A DNA stretch of 64,000 bases from JALOOB01 sp040766655. Its GTDB lineage: Bacteria > Chloroflexota > Anaerolineae > CG2-30-64-16. Each line of letters opens with the position of its first letter. The stretch's first letter is position 1. The notes under the pieces are model-generated. The model was not told the DNA's origin, searched no databases, and was given only the letters and a program-made list of their open reading frames with translations. Of this stretch, positions 9,279-19,227 are shown piece after piece. The stretch lies in NCBI GenBank assembly GCA_040766655.1, contig JAXGQB010000014.1, positions 62,001-126,000 on the forward strand, in the 5' to 3' direction. The position numbers and the translations under genes are program-made.

Positions 9279-10199
9279 TCAGTCGTCTTCTCGCGCATTG
9301 AGGTCACCCGCCGGGGCCCCGGCCGCATTCCGCGCCGCCTCCCGCTCTGCCGCCTCCCGTTCCGCCATCGCCTGCTTCGCCATGTACGTACGCCGTCGCT
9401 TGTCCGGCATCCACGTCAGCGACTCGTCGCCGGCCTCGATCTTGCGCGCGAAGACCAGGAACGCGCTGTGTGCGATCATCCGATCGTCCGGGCGGAGCCG
9501 GGCCGGCGTCAGCTTCCACGAGCGCAGGAAGATCTCCTCCATGGCGATGTCGCCAAACGGATGTGCCTGCAGGCCCGAGAGGAGTTCGACGGCCTGGTTG
9601 ACGGTTGGGACGAGCGCGCCGAAGAACCCGCTGCCCTTCAAGGCCGTCCAGGCGTGATCCAGGAAGTGCTGTGGCTCACGCAGGTCCAGGAACACCGCGT
9701 CGACGTCCCGCTCGTGAAAACCACCCGCGATGTCCTCGTTGTACAGGGTCACGTGCGGCAACAATCCGAGGTCATCGAGGTTGCCACGCGCCATGTCGTA
9801 CGACTCGGCACGCGTCTCGTAGCTGTAGACGTGGCCCGTCGGCATCACCGCTCGTGCCAGCACCAACGTCAGGCCGCCGCTGCCCGTGCCCGCCTCGATG
9901 ATCGTACGACCCGGATACAGGCTCAGACGCAGCGCGATCTGTGCGGCGTCTTTCGCGTAGATGATCTGGGTGCTGCGCGGCAGTTGGTGGATCAGGTCGT
10001 GCGTGGAGGGTTCGAGCACGAGATAGGGAGCGCCACTGTGGGTGTGGATCGTGCGCCCCAGCGGCTTGCCGAGAATCTCGGAATGTAGGATGTTGCCCTT
10101 GTGGGAAGACCACATCTCCCCCGACTTCAGCCGGACGAGATAGTGCTTACGATCGGGGCTCACAACCAGGACAACGTCGCCTTCGCGGGCTAAGGGCAT
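9279..10199 (-). CDS. trmI: tRNA (adenine-58-N1)-methyltransferase TrmI
   Basis: 306 residues. An N-terminal beta domain (EGDVVLVVSPDRKHYLV, GKPLGRTIHTHSG) is followed by PRSTQIIYAKDAAQI and a Rossmann methyltransferase with the SAM loop EAGTGSGGLT (about 105-114). The NEDI and VFLDLREPQHFL motifs are typical of TrmI, which forms m1A58 in the T-loop of tRNAs. The C-terminal extension is Ala/Arg/Glu-rich. The gene ends two bases from the end of the convergent surface-protein gene. Confidence 0.93.
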   Translation of the reverse strand: MPLAREGDVVLVVSPDRKHYLVRLKSGEMWSSHKGNILHSEILGKPLGRTIHTHSGAPYLVLEPSTHDLIHQLPRSTQIIYAKDAAQIALRLSLYPGRTIIEAGTGSGGLTLVLARAVMPTGHVYSYETRAESYDMARGNLDDLGLLPHVTLYNEDIAGGFHERDVDAVFLDLREPQHFLDHAWTALKGSGFFGALVPTVNQAVELLSGLQAHPFGDIAMEEIFLRSWKLTPARLRPDDRMIAHSAFLVFARKIEAGDESLTWMPDKRRRTYMAKQAMAEREAAEREAARNAAGAPAGDLNAREDD

Positions 10200-10359
10200 A
10201 AGGTATGTACCGCCTCACCAGGATTGGTCCATTATATCGGGCCGTCCGGAGGGGTGCAATTATGGCGGTGCCGTCTTCGGTTTTCCACCCGCCGTTGACT
10301 TTCGCCTTCCCCGCTGCTATAGTCGCCATCAGCACGGTTCGTTGGATGGTTCGCCCGAG

Positions 10360-11556
10360 ATGACGACACGCAGCATCATTCACCTGGATCTCGATGCCTT
10401 CTTCGTTGCCGTCGAACGCCTGGACAATCCCGCTCTGACCGGAGTGCCGGTGATCGTCGGCGGACGGCCGGAGGTGCGCGGGGTCGTGGCATCCGCCTCG
10501 TACGAGGCACGCCGTTTCGGCGTCCATTCGGCGATGCCGACGGCCCGGGCACTGCGCCTGTGCTCCGACGCGGTCGTCGTCAGCGGCCACCGCGGGCGCT
10601 ACTCCGAGATGTCCGACCGCGTGATGGCGCTGCTGGGTGAATACACGCCGCTCATCGAGCCGATTTCCATCGACGAGGCCTTCCTTGACGTGACCGGCAC
10701 TGAGGCACACTACGGACCGCCCGGCAAGTTGGCCGCAGCCATCCAGGTGCGCGTTGAAGAGGAACTCAAGCTCTCCGCCTCGTTGGGTGTCGGCACGAAC
10801 AAGCTGATCGCCAAGATCGCCAGCGACTTCCGTAAGCCGCACGGGATCACGGTCGTAGAACCGGGAACAGAGGCCGCATTCCTGGCGCCCATGCCCATCC
10901 GCAAGCTCTGGGGCGTGGGCCAGGTAATGGAGCGCAGGCTGGCTGAGCTGGGCATCACCACCATCGGCGATCTGGCCAGGCTCCCCTGCGACGAATTGGT
11001 GCGCCGCTTTGGCCTCGCGAGCGGTGAGGGGCTCTTCCGCGCCAGCCACGGCATCGACGAGAGCGTGGTCACCCCGGAACACGAAGCCAAGTCGCTCAGC
11101 CGCGAGGAGACGTTCGCGCGCGACGTGCGCGACGAAGCCATCCTCCGCCGGGAGTTGCTGCGCCTCAGCGACGAGGTTGCCTGGCGCCTGCGCCGCCACC
11201 ATCTGCGGGCCCGCACCGTCACGCTCAAGCTGCGCTACGCCGACTTCTCCACCCTGACGAGGCAGACCACGCTAAGCGACCCCACCGACAGCTGCCCCGT
11301 CATCGATGCGCACGCCGCGGTCCTGCTCGAACAGGCGTGGGATCGCCGTCCGGTGCGCCTGATCGGCGTGGGAGGGTCCAACCTGGTGCAGGGGGGCAGG
11401 CAGCTGAGTCTCTTCGAGGAGGCCGATGGACGGCAGGGCCAGCTGGAAGCGGCCCTGGACCACATCCGCGAACGTTACGGCGAGTCAGCGATTCGCCGCG
11501 CTTCCCTTCTGTCAGATCCTGAGGAACCCTGGGTCTCGCGCAAGCGGGAGCAGTGA
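10360..11556 (+). CDS. dinB: DNA polymerase IV (Y-family)
   Basis: About 398 residues. It carries the Y-family signatures HLDLDAFFVAVE (metal-binding aspartates), ASYEARRFGV and SIDEAFLDVTGT (catalytic Asp-Glu), a helix-hairpin-helix thumb region (LWGVGQVMERRL), and a C-terminal little-finger domain ending LSLFEE. It performs error-prone translesion synthesis. The final LSLFEE could act as a beta-clamp binding motif. The start may instead be the ATG at 10342, six codons upstream. Confidence 0.95.
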   Translation: MTTRSIIHLDLDAFFVAVERLDNPALTGVPVIVGGRPEVRGVVASASYEARRFGVHSAMPTARALRLCSDAVVVSGHRGRYSEMSDRVMALLGEYTPLIEPISIDEAFLDVTGTEAHYGPPGKLAAAIQVRVEEELKLSASLGVGTNKLIAKIASDFRKPHGITVVEPGTEAAFLAPMPIRKLWGVGQVMERRLAELGITTIGDLARLPCDELVRRFGLASGEGLFRASHGIDESVVTPEHEAKSLSREETFARDVRDEAILRRELLRLSDEVAWRLRRHHLRARTVTLKLRYADFSTLTRQTTLSDPTDSCPVIDAHAAVLLEQAWDRRPVRLIGVGGSNLVQGGRQLSLFEEADGRQGQLEAALDHIRERYGESAIRRASLLSDPEEPWVSRKREQ

Positions 11557-11651
11557 GCCCGCGTGGCGCCGCTCGCGCATCACCCGGCCCGCACGCGTCG
11601 CGACTGGGCCGGTGATGCACTGGGCGCCAGGTGGGGAGCCCCCTGCGTGCG

Positions 11652-12875
11652 TCAGCTAGCTGGCTGCTTCGGCCGCACCAACGACATGAACACGATCGCC
11701 AGGAGCAGAAATGCCGCGGTGAAGGGCCAGATGATCCGGTGATTGACCAGATCGATCAGTCCGCCGGCCAGGATCGGCCCTGTGATCGCTGCCAGCGATG
11801 AGGCGAAGTAGTAGAGGCCCGTGTACGCGCCGATGCTCCCGGACTTGGCGAGGTCATATACCATCGGCAGTGAGTTGATGTTGACCAGCGCCCAGAAGCC
11901 GCCCATGATGGCCAGCAGCACCAGGAGGACGGTGGCGTTGTGCACCAGGGTGGCCAGGACGACGCCGATCAGCATGCCCGTCAGCCCCATGATGATGGTC
12001 GGCTTTCGCCCGATCTTCGTCGCGAGCAGCCCCGATGGAATCGAGAAGAGGATCAGGGTCGCAGCAAAGGCCGTGAGCATCTGCGTGCCGGTTCCGGGCT
12101 CGATGCCGAGGATGTTGCGCGCATAGAGCGTGAAGAACGCCTCGGTCGCGTTCCACCCGACGAACCAGGAGAAGATGGCCGCGAGAAGGAACAGGCCGCT
12201 CCGGTCGCGATCGGTCGCTACACGAATCACATTCTGCCGCAGAGTCGGCTCCGCCTGCTCGACCGCCTGCGCCTGTTCCACGCTGCCCCCAGCGGTGGAA
12301 GGATCCTCGACAAGTGCAATCACGATGATGATGGCGATCAGCATGATGCCCGCGCCGACGATGAACGGCAAGGGCACGCCGATCTTGTAGAGCGCGCCGC
12401 CGCCGAACAGGGCGACCGCCCCGCCCACTCCGCCCATCAGGTTGATGACGCCGTTGGCCTTGCTCCGCTCGTTCGGCTGGAAGAGATCGCCGAGATAGGC
12501 GATGGTCGGCGACCGGAAGATCGCCATGGCCAGGTTCGTGCCGAGAATCGCGAGCGCGATGAGCACGAAGTTCTCCCGCACGAACGGAACCAGGATGAAG
12601 AATACCGCCGCGAGCGGCGCGCCCAGCATCAGCCACGGTTTGCGCCGCCCGAATCGGCTATGCGTCCGGTCCGACCGGCTGCCGATCCACGGCTGGAGGA
12701 ACATGTTGATCAAGTTGTCCCACGTGAGGATGAAGCCTGTTAGCGCCGCGGTCAGGCCCAGGTCCTCCAACATGGGCGGTATCAGGCTGTTGAAAAGCGG
12801 CCAGATGATGCTGATGCCGAAGAACCCAAAACCCAGAATGAAGGTGCGTGCCCAGGGAAAGGGACGATCAGTCAT
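11652..12875 (-). CDS. MFS transporter (GPH/SLC45-like)
   Basis: 407 residues with about 12 hydrophobic segments. The conserved GSRSDRTHSRFGRRKPWLM loop between helices 2 and 3 is characteristic of the glycoside-pentoside-hexuronide and SLC45 sugar transporter families, so a sugar or sugar conjugate is the likely substrate. The gene is monocistronic as far as can be seen, flanked by gaps of about 100 bp. Confidence 0.9.
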   Translation of the reverse strand: MTDRPFPWARTFILGFGFFGISIIWPLFNSLIPPMLEDLGLTAALTGFILTWDNLINMFLQPWIGSRSDRTHSRFGRRKPWLMLGAPLAAVFFILVPFVRENFVLIALAILGTNLAMAIFRSPTIAYLGDLFQPNERSKANGVINLMGGVGGAVALFGGGALYKIGVPLPFIVGAGIMLIAIIIVIALVEDPSTAGGSVEQAQAVEQAEPTLRQNVIRVATDRDRSGLFLLAAIFSWFVGWNATEAFFTLYARNILGIEPGTGTQMLTAFAATLILFSIPSGLLATKIGRKPTIIMGLTGMLIGVVLATLVHNATVLLVLLAIMGGFWALVNINSLPMVYDLAKSGSIGAYTGLYYFASSLAAITGPILAGGLIDLVNHRIIWPFTAAFLLLAIVFMSLVRPKQPAS

Positions 12876-13005
12876 GAGGACTCCTCTTCATTGATGGAAT
12901 GGATGGTGACAGGGACTTACGCGCCATCTTACCACAAGGTGGCAGCCCTGCCAACGGCCGCGCCCGTGCGCAGCCGCCCATCCGACGCCTGGTCAACCCG
13001 GACGC

Positions 13006-14301
13006 CTACACGGGCGCATCCTTCAGCGCGGGACGAGCACGCCACCACAACCACACCGTCTGCGCCAGGGTGGCGAGCATCAGGCCGGTTAGTCCCACGT
13101 AGAGGCCGGCGACCTCGCCCCAGGCAATCCCGGCGATCAGCACGATCGCGCTGACGGCCAGAAAGATGACGACCGATTCGGTGATGCCGCGGGTGCGCCG
13201 GCTGTGCAGGATCACCCCCTGGAACCAGCTCTGCAGTGCGGTCAGCGCGGGCATGGGCAGTCCCACCCAGAAGCCGATCCGCGCCATCGCAGCCAGCTCG
13301 GGCGACAGCGCAGCCACCTTTTCGAACCAGAGACGGCTCAGAGGCGTAGCGGCGATCAGGGCCATCGCAGCAGTTGTGGTCACCGCCAGGATCAGTGTGA
13401 AGCGGCGCAATGCGGGCCGGGCGTTTGGCCGCTCCAGAAGCGTCACTACCACCTCGACCAGTGCCGTGGCCGGCGTCCGCGCCAGCCAGATGAGCCCGCT
13501 GATGACCGGCCACACGGCCAACGATGTCAGCGCCATCGGCATCCGGCTCAGCGCTGCGCTGCCGATGGGTTGGGCCAACAGGGTCAACAACGAGGTGAAT
13601 ACCAGCGGGATGTAGAAGGCAAAGAAGGCGGCGTAGGTCAGCGGCGGTTCGACGGGCGCCTGGACCGCGAGCTGGTACCGCAGCACCGGGCGCACCCGGA
13701 TGCCAATGTAGACTGCCTCGCTGACGACCGCCAATGCCATGCCGAGCGAGGCCAACACGACGCCGGGAACCGTGCGCAAGACCAGCCCGGTGATCAGCAC
13801 CGTCATGTTGGCCGTGAGCCGGACGATCGTGCCGGTGCCCACCGAGCCGGAGTGTCCGAAGCGGATCAGCACACCCTGGTTGAATCGCCGGTACGCGATG
13901 GACCACGTCCACGGCGTCATCACGACCAGGCCCAGGCGCGCGGGCTCGATGATCTCCTCCGGGACGCCGAGAATATCGCGGACTACGATGTAGTAGAGGG
14001 GCGTGAGAACCACCACCAGGTGCAGCACCGTCAGGAGCGCACCCGCACCCTGCATGTAGTTCCAGATCTTGCGGTAGGAGGCCATGTCCTTGCTCAGCGC
14101 GGTTGACCCGGCCAGCAGCATGATGATCGGCGATTCGATGATCAGCGCCAAGGGCCAGACGATGCCCCCGAATGCAGCCAGGTTGATCTCCGGCTCGGCC
14201 AGGCGCGCGATCACCGCGCTGAGTGCAGGCATCTCGACGCCCATCAGCAGCCAACTGGCCGCCAACGGCCACCAGGTATGCACGACCTCAGATTGCTTCA
14301 A
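13006..14301 (-). CDS. MATE-like multi-spanning membrane protein (ANKH-like)
   Basis: About 431 residues with 12 hydrophobic segments. The opening WWPLAASWLLMGVEMPALSA and the YRRFNQGVLIRFG segment resemble prokaryotic relatives of the progressive-ankylosis (ANKH) branch of the MATE/polysaccharide-exporter superfamily; that family call is from memory of the pattern. I choose the TTG at 14301, which overlaps the stop of the upstream epimerase gene (CGTTGA). The neighbouring epimerase and O-antigen ligase suggest work on an exported glycan, as inference. Confidence 0.65.
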   Translation of the reverse strand: MKQSEVVHTWWPLAASWLLMGVEMPALSAVIARLAEPEINLAAFGGIVWPLALIIESPIIMLLAGSTALSKDMASYRKIWNYMQGAGALLTVLHLVVVLTPLYYIVVRDILGVPEEIIEPARLGLVVMTPWTWSIAYRRFNQGVLIRFGHSGSVGTGTIVRLTANMTVLITGLVLRTVPGVVLASLGMALAVVSEAVYIGIRVRPVLRYQLAVQAPVEPPLTYAAFFAFYIPLVFTSLLTLLAQPIGSAALSRMPMALTSLAVWPVISGLIWLARTPATALVEVVVTLLERPNARPALRRFTLILAVTTTAAMALIAATPLSRLWFEKVAALSPELAAMARIGFWVGLPMPALTALQSWFQGVILHSRRTRGITESVVIFLAVSAIVLIAGIAWGEVAGLYVGLTGLMLATLAQTVWLWWRARPALKDAPV

Positions 14302-15233
14302 CGGTCCAGCGTCTCCTCGAAGTACGCGATCGTGCGGGAAAGTCCAACTTCGAGCTCGACCGTCGGAGACCACCCGAGGATGTCGCGGGCGCGCGTGATG
14401 TCCGGCCGGCGCTGCTTGGGATCGTCGTCCGGCAGCGGACGGAACTCGATGCCGGCGGGATTGCCGGTCAGGCGGTTGATCGTCTCGGCGAAGGTCAGGA
14501 TGCTGGTCTCCACCGGGTTGCCGACATTGACAGGGTTGACCTCATCCGATAGAAGCAGCCGCACCATGCCGTCGACCAGGTCGCTGACGAAGCAAAACGA
14601 GCGCGTCTGCGATCCGTCGCCGTACACGGTGATGGGCTGTCGCCGCAGCGCCTGGCCGATGAAGTTCGGCACGACGCGGCCATCGTCGAGCCGCATTCGG
14701 GGACCGTACGTGTTGAAGATCCGGATGATCCGGGTGTCCACGCCGTGGATCCGGTGGTAGGCCATGGTGATCGCCTCGGAGAAACGCTTGGCCTCGTCAT
14801 AGACGCCCCGCACGCCGATCGGGTTGACGTGACCCCAGTAGCTCTCGGGCTGAGGATGCACCTGCGGGTCCCCGTAGACCTCCGACGTGGAGGCCAGCAG
14901 GAACCTGGCGCCCTTCCCCAATGCCAGCCCCAGCGCGTTGTGTGTCCCCAGGGATCCCACCTTCAGGATCTGAATCGGGATGCGCGTGAAGTCGATCGGA
15001 CTGGCCGGCGATGCCAGGTGCATGATCGCATCGAGCTTCCCCGCCACGTAGATGTACTGGGTTACGTCGTGGCGCACAAACTGAAAGCGCGACTCTCCGG
15101 CCAGGTGTGAGATATTGTCGATGGATCCCGTGACCAGGTTATCCATCGCAATGACCTCGTGCCCGTCCGACAGCAGTCGATCGCACAGATGCGAGCCGAC
15201 AAACCCGGCCCCGCCCGTCACCAAAATTCTCAT
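14298..15233 (-). CDS. NAD-dependent sugar-nucleotide epimerase/dehydratase (UDP-glucuronate decarboxylase-like)
   Basis: 311 residues. The NAD-binding GGAGFVGSH motif lies at the N-terminus, the SDR-extended catalytic region with YDEAKR (Tyr-x-x-x-Lys) near residue 145, and the IFNTYGPRM motif follows. This is typical of UDP-xylose synthase and related decarboxylases. I place the start at the ATG at 15233, overlapping the stop of the upstream fusion gene (GCATGAG). A role in making an activated sugar for the glycan handled by its neighbours is inference. Confidence 0.9.
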   Translation of the reverse strand: MRILVTGGAGFVGSHLCDRLLSDGHEVIAMDNLVTGSIDNISHLAGESRFQFVRHDVTQYIYVAGKLDAIMHLASPASPIDFTRIPIQILKVGSLGTHNALGLALGKGARFLLASTSEVYGDPQVHPQPESYWGHVNPIGVRGVYDEAKRFSEAITMAYHRIHGVDTRIIRIFNTYGPRMRLDDGRVVPNFIGQALRRQPITVYGDGSQTRSFCFVSDLVDGMVRLLLSDEVNPVNVGNPVETSILTFAETINRLTGNPAGIEFRPLPDDDPKQRRPDITRARDILGWSPTVELEVGLSRTIAYFEETLDR

Positions 15234-18200
15234 GCCTTTTCCTCCACTCCCGCGAGCATCAGCCAGCATAACGCCAGCGTTGCGATGAACCATCCCATCA
15301 AATCCGGCAAGAACAGCGAATTGTCGATCAGCCCGTGGGCCACGGTGGCCACGAGCCCTCCCAGCAGCCCCAGCGCCACCGGCCACGCCTCGGCCGTGCC
15401 CCGGCGAAACAGGCGCCAGGCAGCGCCGAAGGCCGTCGCAATGGCAACACCACCGATGACCGCGCCGATCAGCCCCAGCCTCGTCCACAGGTCCAGGAAG
15501 ATGTTGTGTGGGTGGCTGAGGTTGAGTTCCTGCCACGCTGAGGGCAGGACGTAGCGCGTGCGATAGCTATACAGGAAGTTGTCGGGCCCGACGCCCAACA
15601 GCGGGTGATCGAGCGCCATGGCCAACGAGCCCTGCCACAGCTTCAGGCGAAAGAAACTCGTGCCCGACTGGAAGTTGAACGCATCGGCAAAGCGCGGCGT
15701 GCGGAAGAGCACGAAAAGGCCCGCTACGCCAATGATCGCCATGACAAGGAGCACCCAGACCGGCCACCGCTGACGGCTCCGCCACGCGCCGCCCAACAGC
15801 ACGACGACGAGCGCGGCGGGCAATCCGAGCAGGATGGCGCCCTTGCTGAAGGTCGCCACCGCAGCAACCAGTGCGAGCGCGAACACGCCTGTGAACAAGG
15901 CCCGGGACACCCAACGGCGCGCGCCGTACGGCAAACCAGTTCCGAACGCCGCCAGCGCCAGTGCCAGCGGAATGGCGCGGTCGAGGAGCAGCGCGAGGTT
16001 GTTCGGCGACCCATACAGCGCGCGCACGCGCCACACCCCTTCGGCATCGATGAGTCCCTGCCCGCTGACGAGCTGCCAGAGCGCGATGCCGGACGCCAGG
16101 CCTGCGCCGGCGAGGAGCCCGGCAATCAGCCGGATCCCGGATCGCTGGCCGCCAATGGGGCCGCTCCGCGTGCAGAGCCAGTAGAAGGCCGCACCGAACA
16201 GGAAGACGATCCTGAACTCGCGCCAGGCGACGCCTTGGTGCTCCGCCGCGATGGTGGCGAACAGTCCAGCGCCGAGCAGCGCCAGGACGCTCAGGTCCAG
16301 GGTGCGCTGGGTCCCGGTCGTGACGCCGGCGGCGCCGCGCACCGCGATTCGGGGTCGGTCTGCAGTCCTGTCCTCACGAGTCTGGCGGCCCCCAAGCCGG
16401 TTGAGGCCGCGCCGGACCAGCAGCGCGAGCAACCCGATCCAGGCCAGCAGCTCGAACAGCGCGAACTCCCAGCGAAGAAGCGGCTCCGTGCGCTGCCAGA
16501 ACGGCAGTGCCACAGCGATCAGAGGCGGCGACAGCTCCGGCCGGATCACGAACAGCAGGCCGAGTCCCATCAGGAGGGCCAGGCGCAGCGCATCAGAGCC
16601 GGCAAGAAGGTAGACGATCACGAGTGCGACGGCCGCGATCCAATGCCAGGCGCCGGGCAGCGCCGCGGCCCGATCGGCCAGCGAAACGGCCGCCTGAGCC
16701 ACCAGAACCACGGGCTGCGTGCGTGCCGCGGCGCTGCCCACGGGGGGGCGGCGCCATGCGGTCCACCAGACAGCCGTTGCTGCGGCCGCCAGGGCCGACA
16801 GCAAAAGGGCCGGCAGCAGCGGCGGACGGCCAGCGGCAGAAACCACGAAGCCCTGCAGCGCCCACTGTCCCCATCCGCCGTGGGCGATCAGCTCAGCGGT
16901 ATGCGGCCCCGGCGCCAGCCCCGACGCAACGGGAACCAGGCGCTGCGCCGCATCGGGATCGTGTAACACCAGGTAGCTGGCGCCCGCGTCGTCTTTGGGC
17001 AGTTCGTTTGCCGGCCCCCCGTCAACAGATACGGTGAGCCAGGCCCAGTAAGCCCCCCCCTGCACGCGAAGCGCCAGCCCGGTGCCGTCGAAGGCCAGTC
17101 TCACCGCATCTCCGTCAGCCGATGGGTCTGCCGCGGCGGTCGTGACGCGCCACCCCGGGTCGTAGCGGGCCGCCGGATGGTCCGTACGGTGTGCGCCGGG
17201 GGGCATCAGCTCGGGCGCGCCGGCCGCGCGCGCGATGGCGTCCCATGTCGCCCCGGCCGGGCCCGTCTGATCGTCCGCACAGAGCGAGAAGCCCCGCCAT
17301 GGGTCGCCGGCGGGACGCTCCGGGCACCAGCTCGCCCAGATCAGCGGCCCGAGCAAGGGCCATTCGGTCTGCGCGATCTCGTACGCCTGCGCCGCGTGTG
17401 CTGCCTGCGCGTCCGCGCTGACCCCGCCCCACGGCGACGGCTCGCCCGGCCAGTCACGGGGCAGGGCATTCCAGCCGAACGACGTTGCCCAGAGCGGCGT
17501 GTTCGTGTCGCCATGGCGGTCCATGACCTCGCGGGCCGCAGCGGCCCGTTGAAAGCCAAGTACGTCTGGACCGAGCGCCTCGCCCGGTGCGCGGTTGAAG
17601 CCGTACGGCTGGATCGCAGGGTAATCGAACCAGGCGCGCCCGCCCAGCCGGTAAAGCTGGTCGAGGAAGGCCAGGTCGCTCATGTTGGCTCCGCCGGTCT
17701 CCAAGGTGGGCGCCAGCGCCGCAGCAATGATCCGTGCCTCGGGGTCGGCCCGACGGATCATCGCCGTCGCCTCGCGCAGGAGGCCGAGATAGCCCGCGGG
17801 ATCCGCCGGCGCGTCGCCCCAGTGCGGCGCAATGTTAGGCTCGTGCCACACCTGGTAGTAGGTGTAGGCCGCTCGATAACGCTCTGCCACCGCGCCGGCG
17901 AACGCGCCGAAGTCGGATCGCTCGTGGGGCGGAGCCATGGGATTGTCTGCGTTGGCCGCAGTCCGCGCCCAGGCGGGCGAGCGATCCAGCACGACGACAG
18001 CATTGACGGAGGGATGACCGGCGAATGACTCGGCAACCCGGTCCCACTCGGCCCAGGCATACTGGCCGCGCTCCGGCTCGACCGCGTCCCAGGGAAGCGT
18101 GAAACGAGCGAAGCCGGCCCCTGCCCCTTCGAGGCGCGAGAGTGTCTCTTCCAGGCGATCTGCGGCCAGCTCCTCCCGCGCCAGGTTCACGCCCGGCTTT

Positions 18201-18349
18201 GCAGAGAAGCGCGGATCTACTGCAGCAACGGCGGAGAAGTCCTGCGGCGCCGCCGCACGCGCGATCGCGAAGCCCGCCACAGCCCACAACAGGCCGAGAA
18301 CAAGGAGCCAAGCGAGCAATGGACGAACGGCGACGGAAGCGCGGGACAT
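15230..18349 (-). CDS. Glycoside hydrolase / O-antigen ligase fusion
   Basis: 1039 residues. An N-terminal hydrophobic helix precedes a TIM-barrel hydrolase-like domain (about 45-370) with clan-A features: VWHEPN carries a candidate acid/base Glu, and IQPYGFN and ATSFGWNALP follow. A beta-rich accessory domain (about 385-505) comes next. The C-terminal half has 10 or more membrane helices and Wzy/WaaL features, ALYGSPNNLAL and LLGVGPDNFLYSYR followed by LSHPHNIFLDLWTRLG. This half would polymerise or ligate glycans at the membrane, and the outward N-terminal domain could trim or bind them. The fusion in one chain is unusual. Overlap with the epimerase supports one operon. Confidence 0.85.
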   Translation of the reverse strand: MSRASVAVRPLLAWLLVLGLLWAVAGFAIARAAAPQDFSAVAAVDPRFSAKPGVNLAREELAADRLEETLSRLEGAGAGFARFTLPWDAVEPERGQYAWAEWDRVAESFAGHPSVNAVVVLDRSPAWARTAANADNPMAPPHERSDFGAFAGAVAERYRAAYTYYQVWHEPNIAPHWGDAPADPAGYLGLLREATAMIRRADPEARIIAAALAPTLETGGANMSDLAFLDQLYRLGGRAWFDYPAIQPYGFNRAPGEALGPDVLGFQRAAAAREVMDRHGDTNTPLWATSFGWNALPRDWPGEPSPWGGVSADAQAAHAAQAYEIAQTEWPLLGPLIWASWCPERPAGDPWRGFSLCADDQTGPAGATWDAIARAAGAPELMPPGAHRTDHPAARYDPGWRVTTAAADPSADGDAVRLAFDGTGLALRVQGGAYWAWLTVSVDGGPANELPKDDAGASYLVLHDPDAAQRLVPVASGLAPGPHTAELIAHGGWGQWALQGFVVSAAGRPPLLPALLLSALAAAATAVWWTAWRRPPVGSAAARTQPVVLVAQAAVSLADRAAALPGAWHWIAAVALVIVYLLAGSDALRLALLMGLGLLFVIRPELSPPLIAVALPFWQRTEPLLRWEFALFELLAWIGLLALLVRRGLNRLGGRQTREDRTADRPRIAVRGAAGVTTGTQRTLDLSVLALLGAGLFATIAAEHQGVAWREFRIVFLFGAAFYWLCTRSGPIGGQRSGIRLIAGLLAGAGLASGIALWQLVSGQGLIDAEGVWRVRALYGSPNNLALLLDRAIPLALALAAFGTGLPYGARRWVSRALFTGVFALALVAAVATFSKGAILLGLPAALVVVLLGGAWRSRQRWPVWVLLVMAIIGVAGLFVLFRTPRFADAFNFQSGTSFFRLKLWQGSLAMALDHPLLGVGPDNFLYSYRTRYVLPSAWQELNLSHPHNIFLDLWTRLGLIGAVIGGVAIATAFGAAWRLFRRGTAEAWPVALGLLGGLVATVAHGLIDNSLFLPDLMGWFIATLALCWLMLAGVEEKA

Positions 18350-18409
18350 AGCGCGTGCATGCTACCACAAGCACCAAGGTGGTGCAATGTAGAGAAGAGG
18401 GTCATTCTT

Positions 18410-18438
18410 TTGACGAAAAGACGCCCCTGCGATAGAAT
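18410..18438 (+). promoter_or_regulatory. Sigma70-like promoter of the bL25 gene
   Basis: TTGACG, 17-nt spacer, TAGAAT, followed by an AAGGAG ribosome-binding site a few bases before the start at 18465. Confidence 0.8.
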
Positions 18439-18464
18439 AAAGTGTTGCATTCATTAAGGAGTAC

Positions 18465-19124
18465 ATGAGCATGGATAGTATCACTTTGGACGCGACTCTG
18501 CGCACCGCGGGCCGCCATTCAAATCGTGAGGTACGTGACGCAGGGCGCGTGCCCGCCGTCGTGTATGGCAAGAGCAACGATGCAGTGTCAGTATCGGTCG
18601 ATCGCAAGCTGTTGGGGATCGCATTGCACCGGGCGAGTGGCCGGCCAATCTCTATGATCATCCCCGGCCAGGGCGAGTTGCACGTCTTGGCGCGCGAGGT
18701 GCAGCGTCATCCGACGAAGCATTCGATCGTACATGTAGACTTCCTGGCCGTGTCCATGACGGAGATGGTTCGGGTGAACGTTGCTGTCGTCGCGGAAGGC
18801 GAGGCGCCGGCGCTCGCGAGTCAGGACATGGTGCTTGTGCGCGGCCTCGACACGGTCGAGGTCGAGTGCCTCCCCGGCGACATTCCCGAGAACCTGGTTG
18901 CGGATCTGTCGACGCTGGAAACGCTGCACGACGAGATCGTCGTCAGCCAGCTCCGCCCTGCCAAGGGCGTCAGGATGCTCACCGATGGGGAGCAGGTTCT
19001 GTTCTCAATCACCCCGTCGCGCGCAGCTGCGGCGGAAGAAGAGGTTGAAGAGGAACCTGAGACCACTGAGGTGGAAGTCGTCAAGAAGGGTAAGAAGGAA
19101 GAGGAAGAGGGAGAAGAGGCCTGA
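18465..19124 (+). CDS. rplY: 50S ribosomal protein bL25 (Ctc type)
   Basis: 219 residues. It has the 5S-rRNA-binding L25 domain (RNAGRVPAVVYG-like string AGRVPAVVYGKSND) and the TL5/Ctc C-terminal beta domain, ending in an acidic/lysine-rich tail (EEVEEEPETTEVEVV...KKEEEE). The long form with the C-terminal domain is the general-stress Ctc variant. An AAGGAG site precedes the ATG, and an intrinsic terminator follows at 19156. Confidence 0.95.
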   Translation: MSMDSITLDATLRTAGRHSNREVRDAGRVPAVVYGKSNDAVSVSVDRKLLGIALHRASGRPISMIIPGQGELHVLAREVQRHPTKHSIVHVDFLAVSMTEMVRVNVAVVAEGEAPALASQDMVLVRGLDTVEVECLPGDIPENLVADLSTLETLHDEIVVSQLRPAKGVRMLTDGEQVLFSITPSRAAAAEEEVEEEPETTEVEVVKKGKKEEEEGEEA

Positions 19125-19155
19125 TCGGGCCCTTCATCCGGATCCGACATTCCAT

Positions 19156-19184
19156 GGTGCCGGACGTTTGTCCGGCGCCTTTTC
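19156..19184 (+). terminator. Intrinsic terminator after the bL25 gene
   Basis: A ten-base-pair stem (GGTGCCGGAC with GTCCGGCGCC, one G-U pair) closes a GTTT loop and is followed by TTTT. Confidence 0.85.
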
Positions 19185-19227
19185 GCGTCCCGGAATCAGA
19201 GGTGCTCACGGCGAGAGGCAGCCCGCG

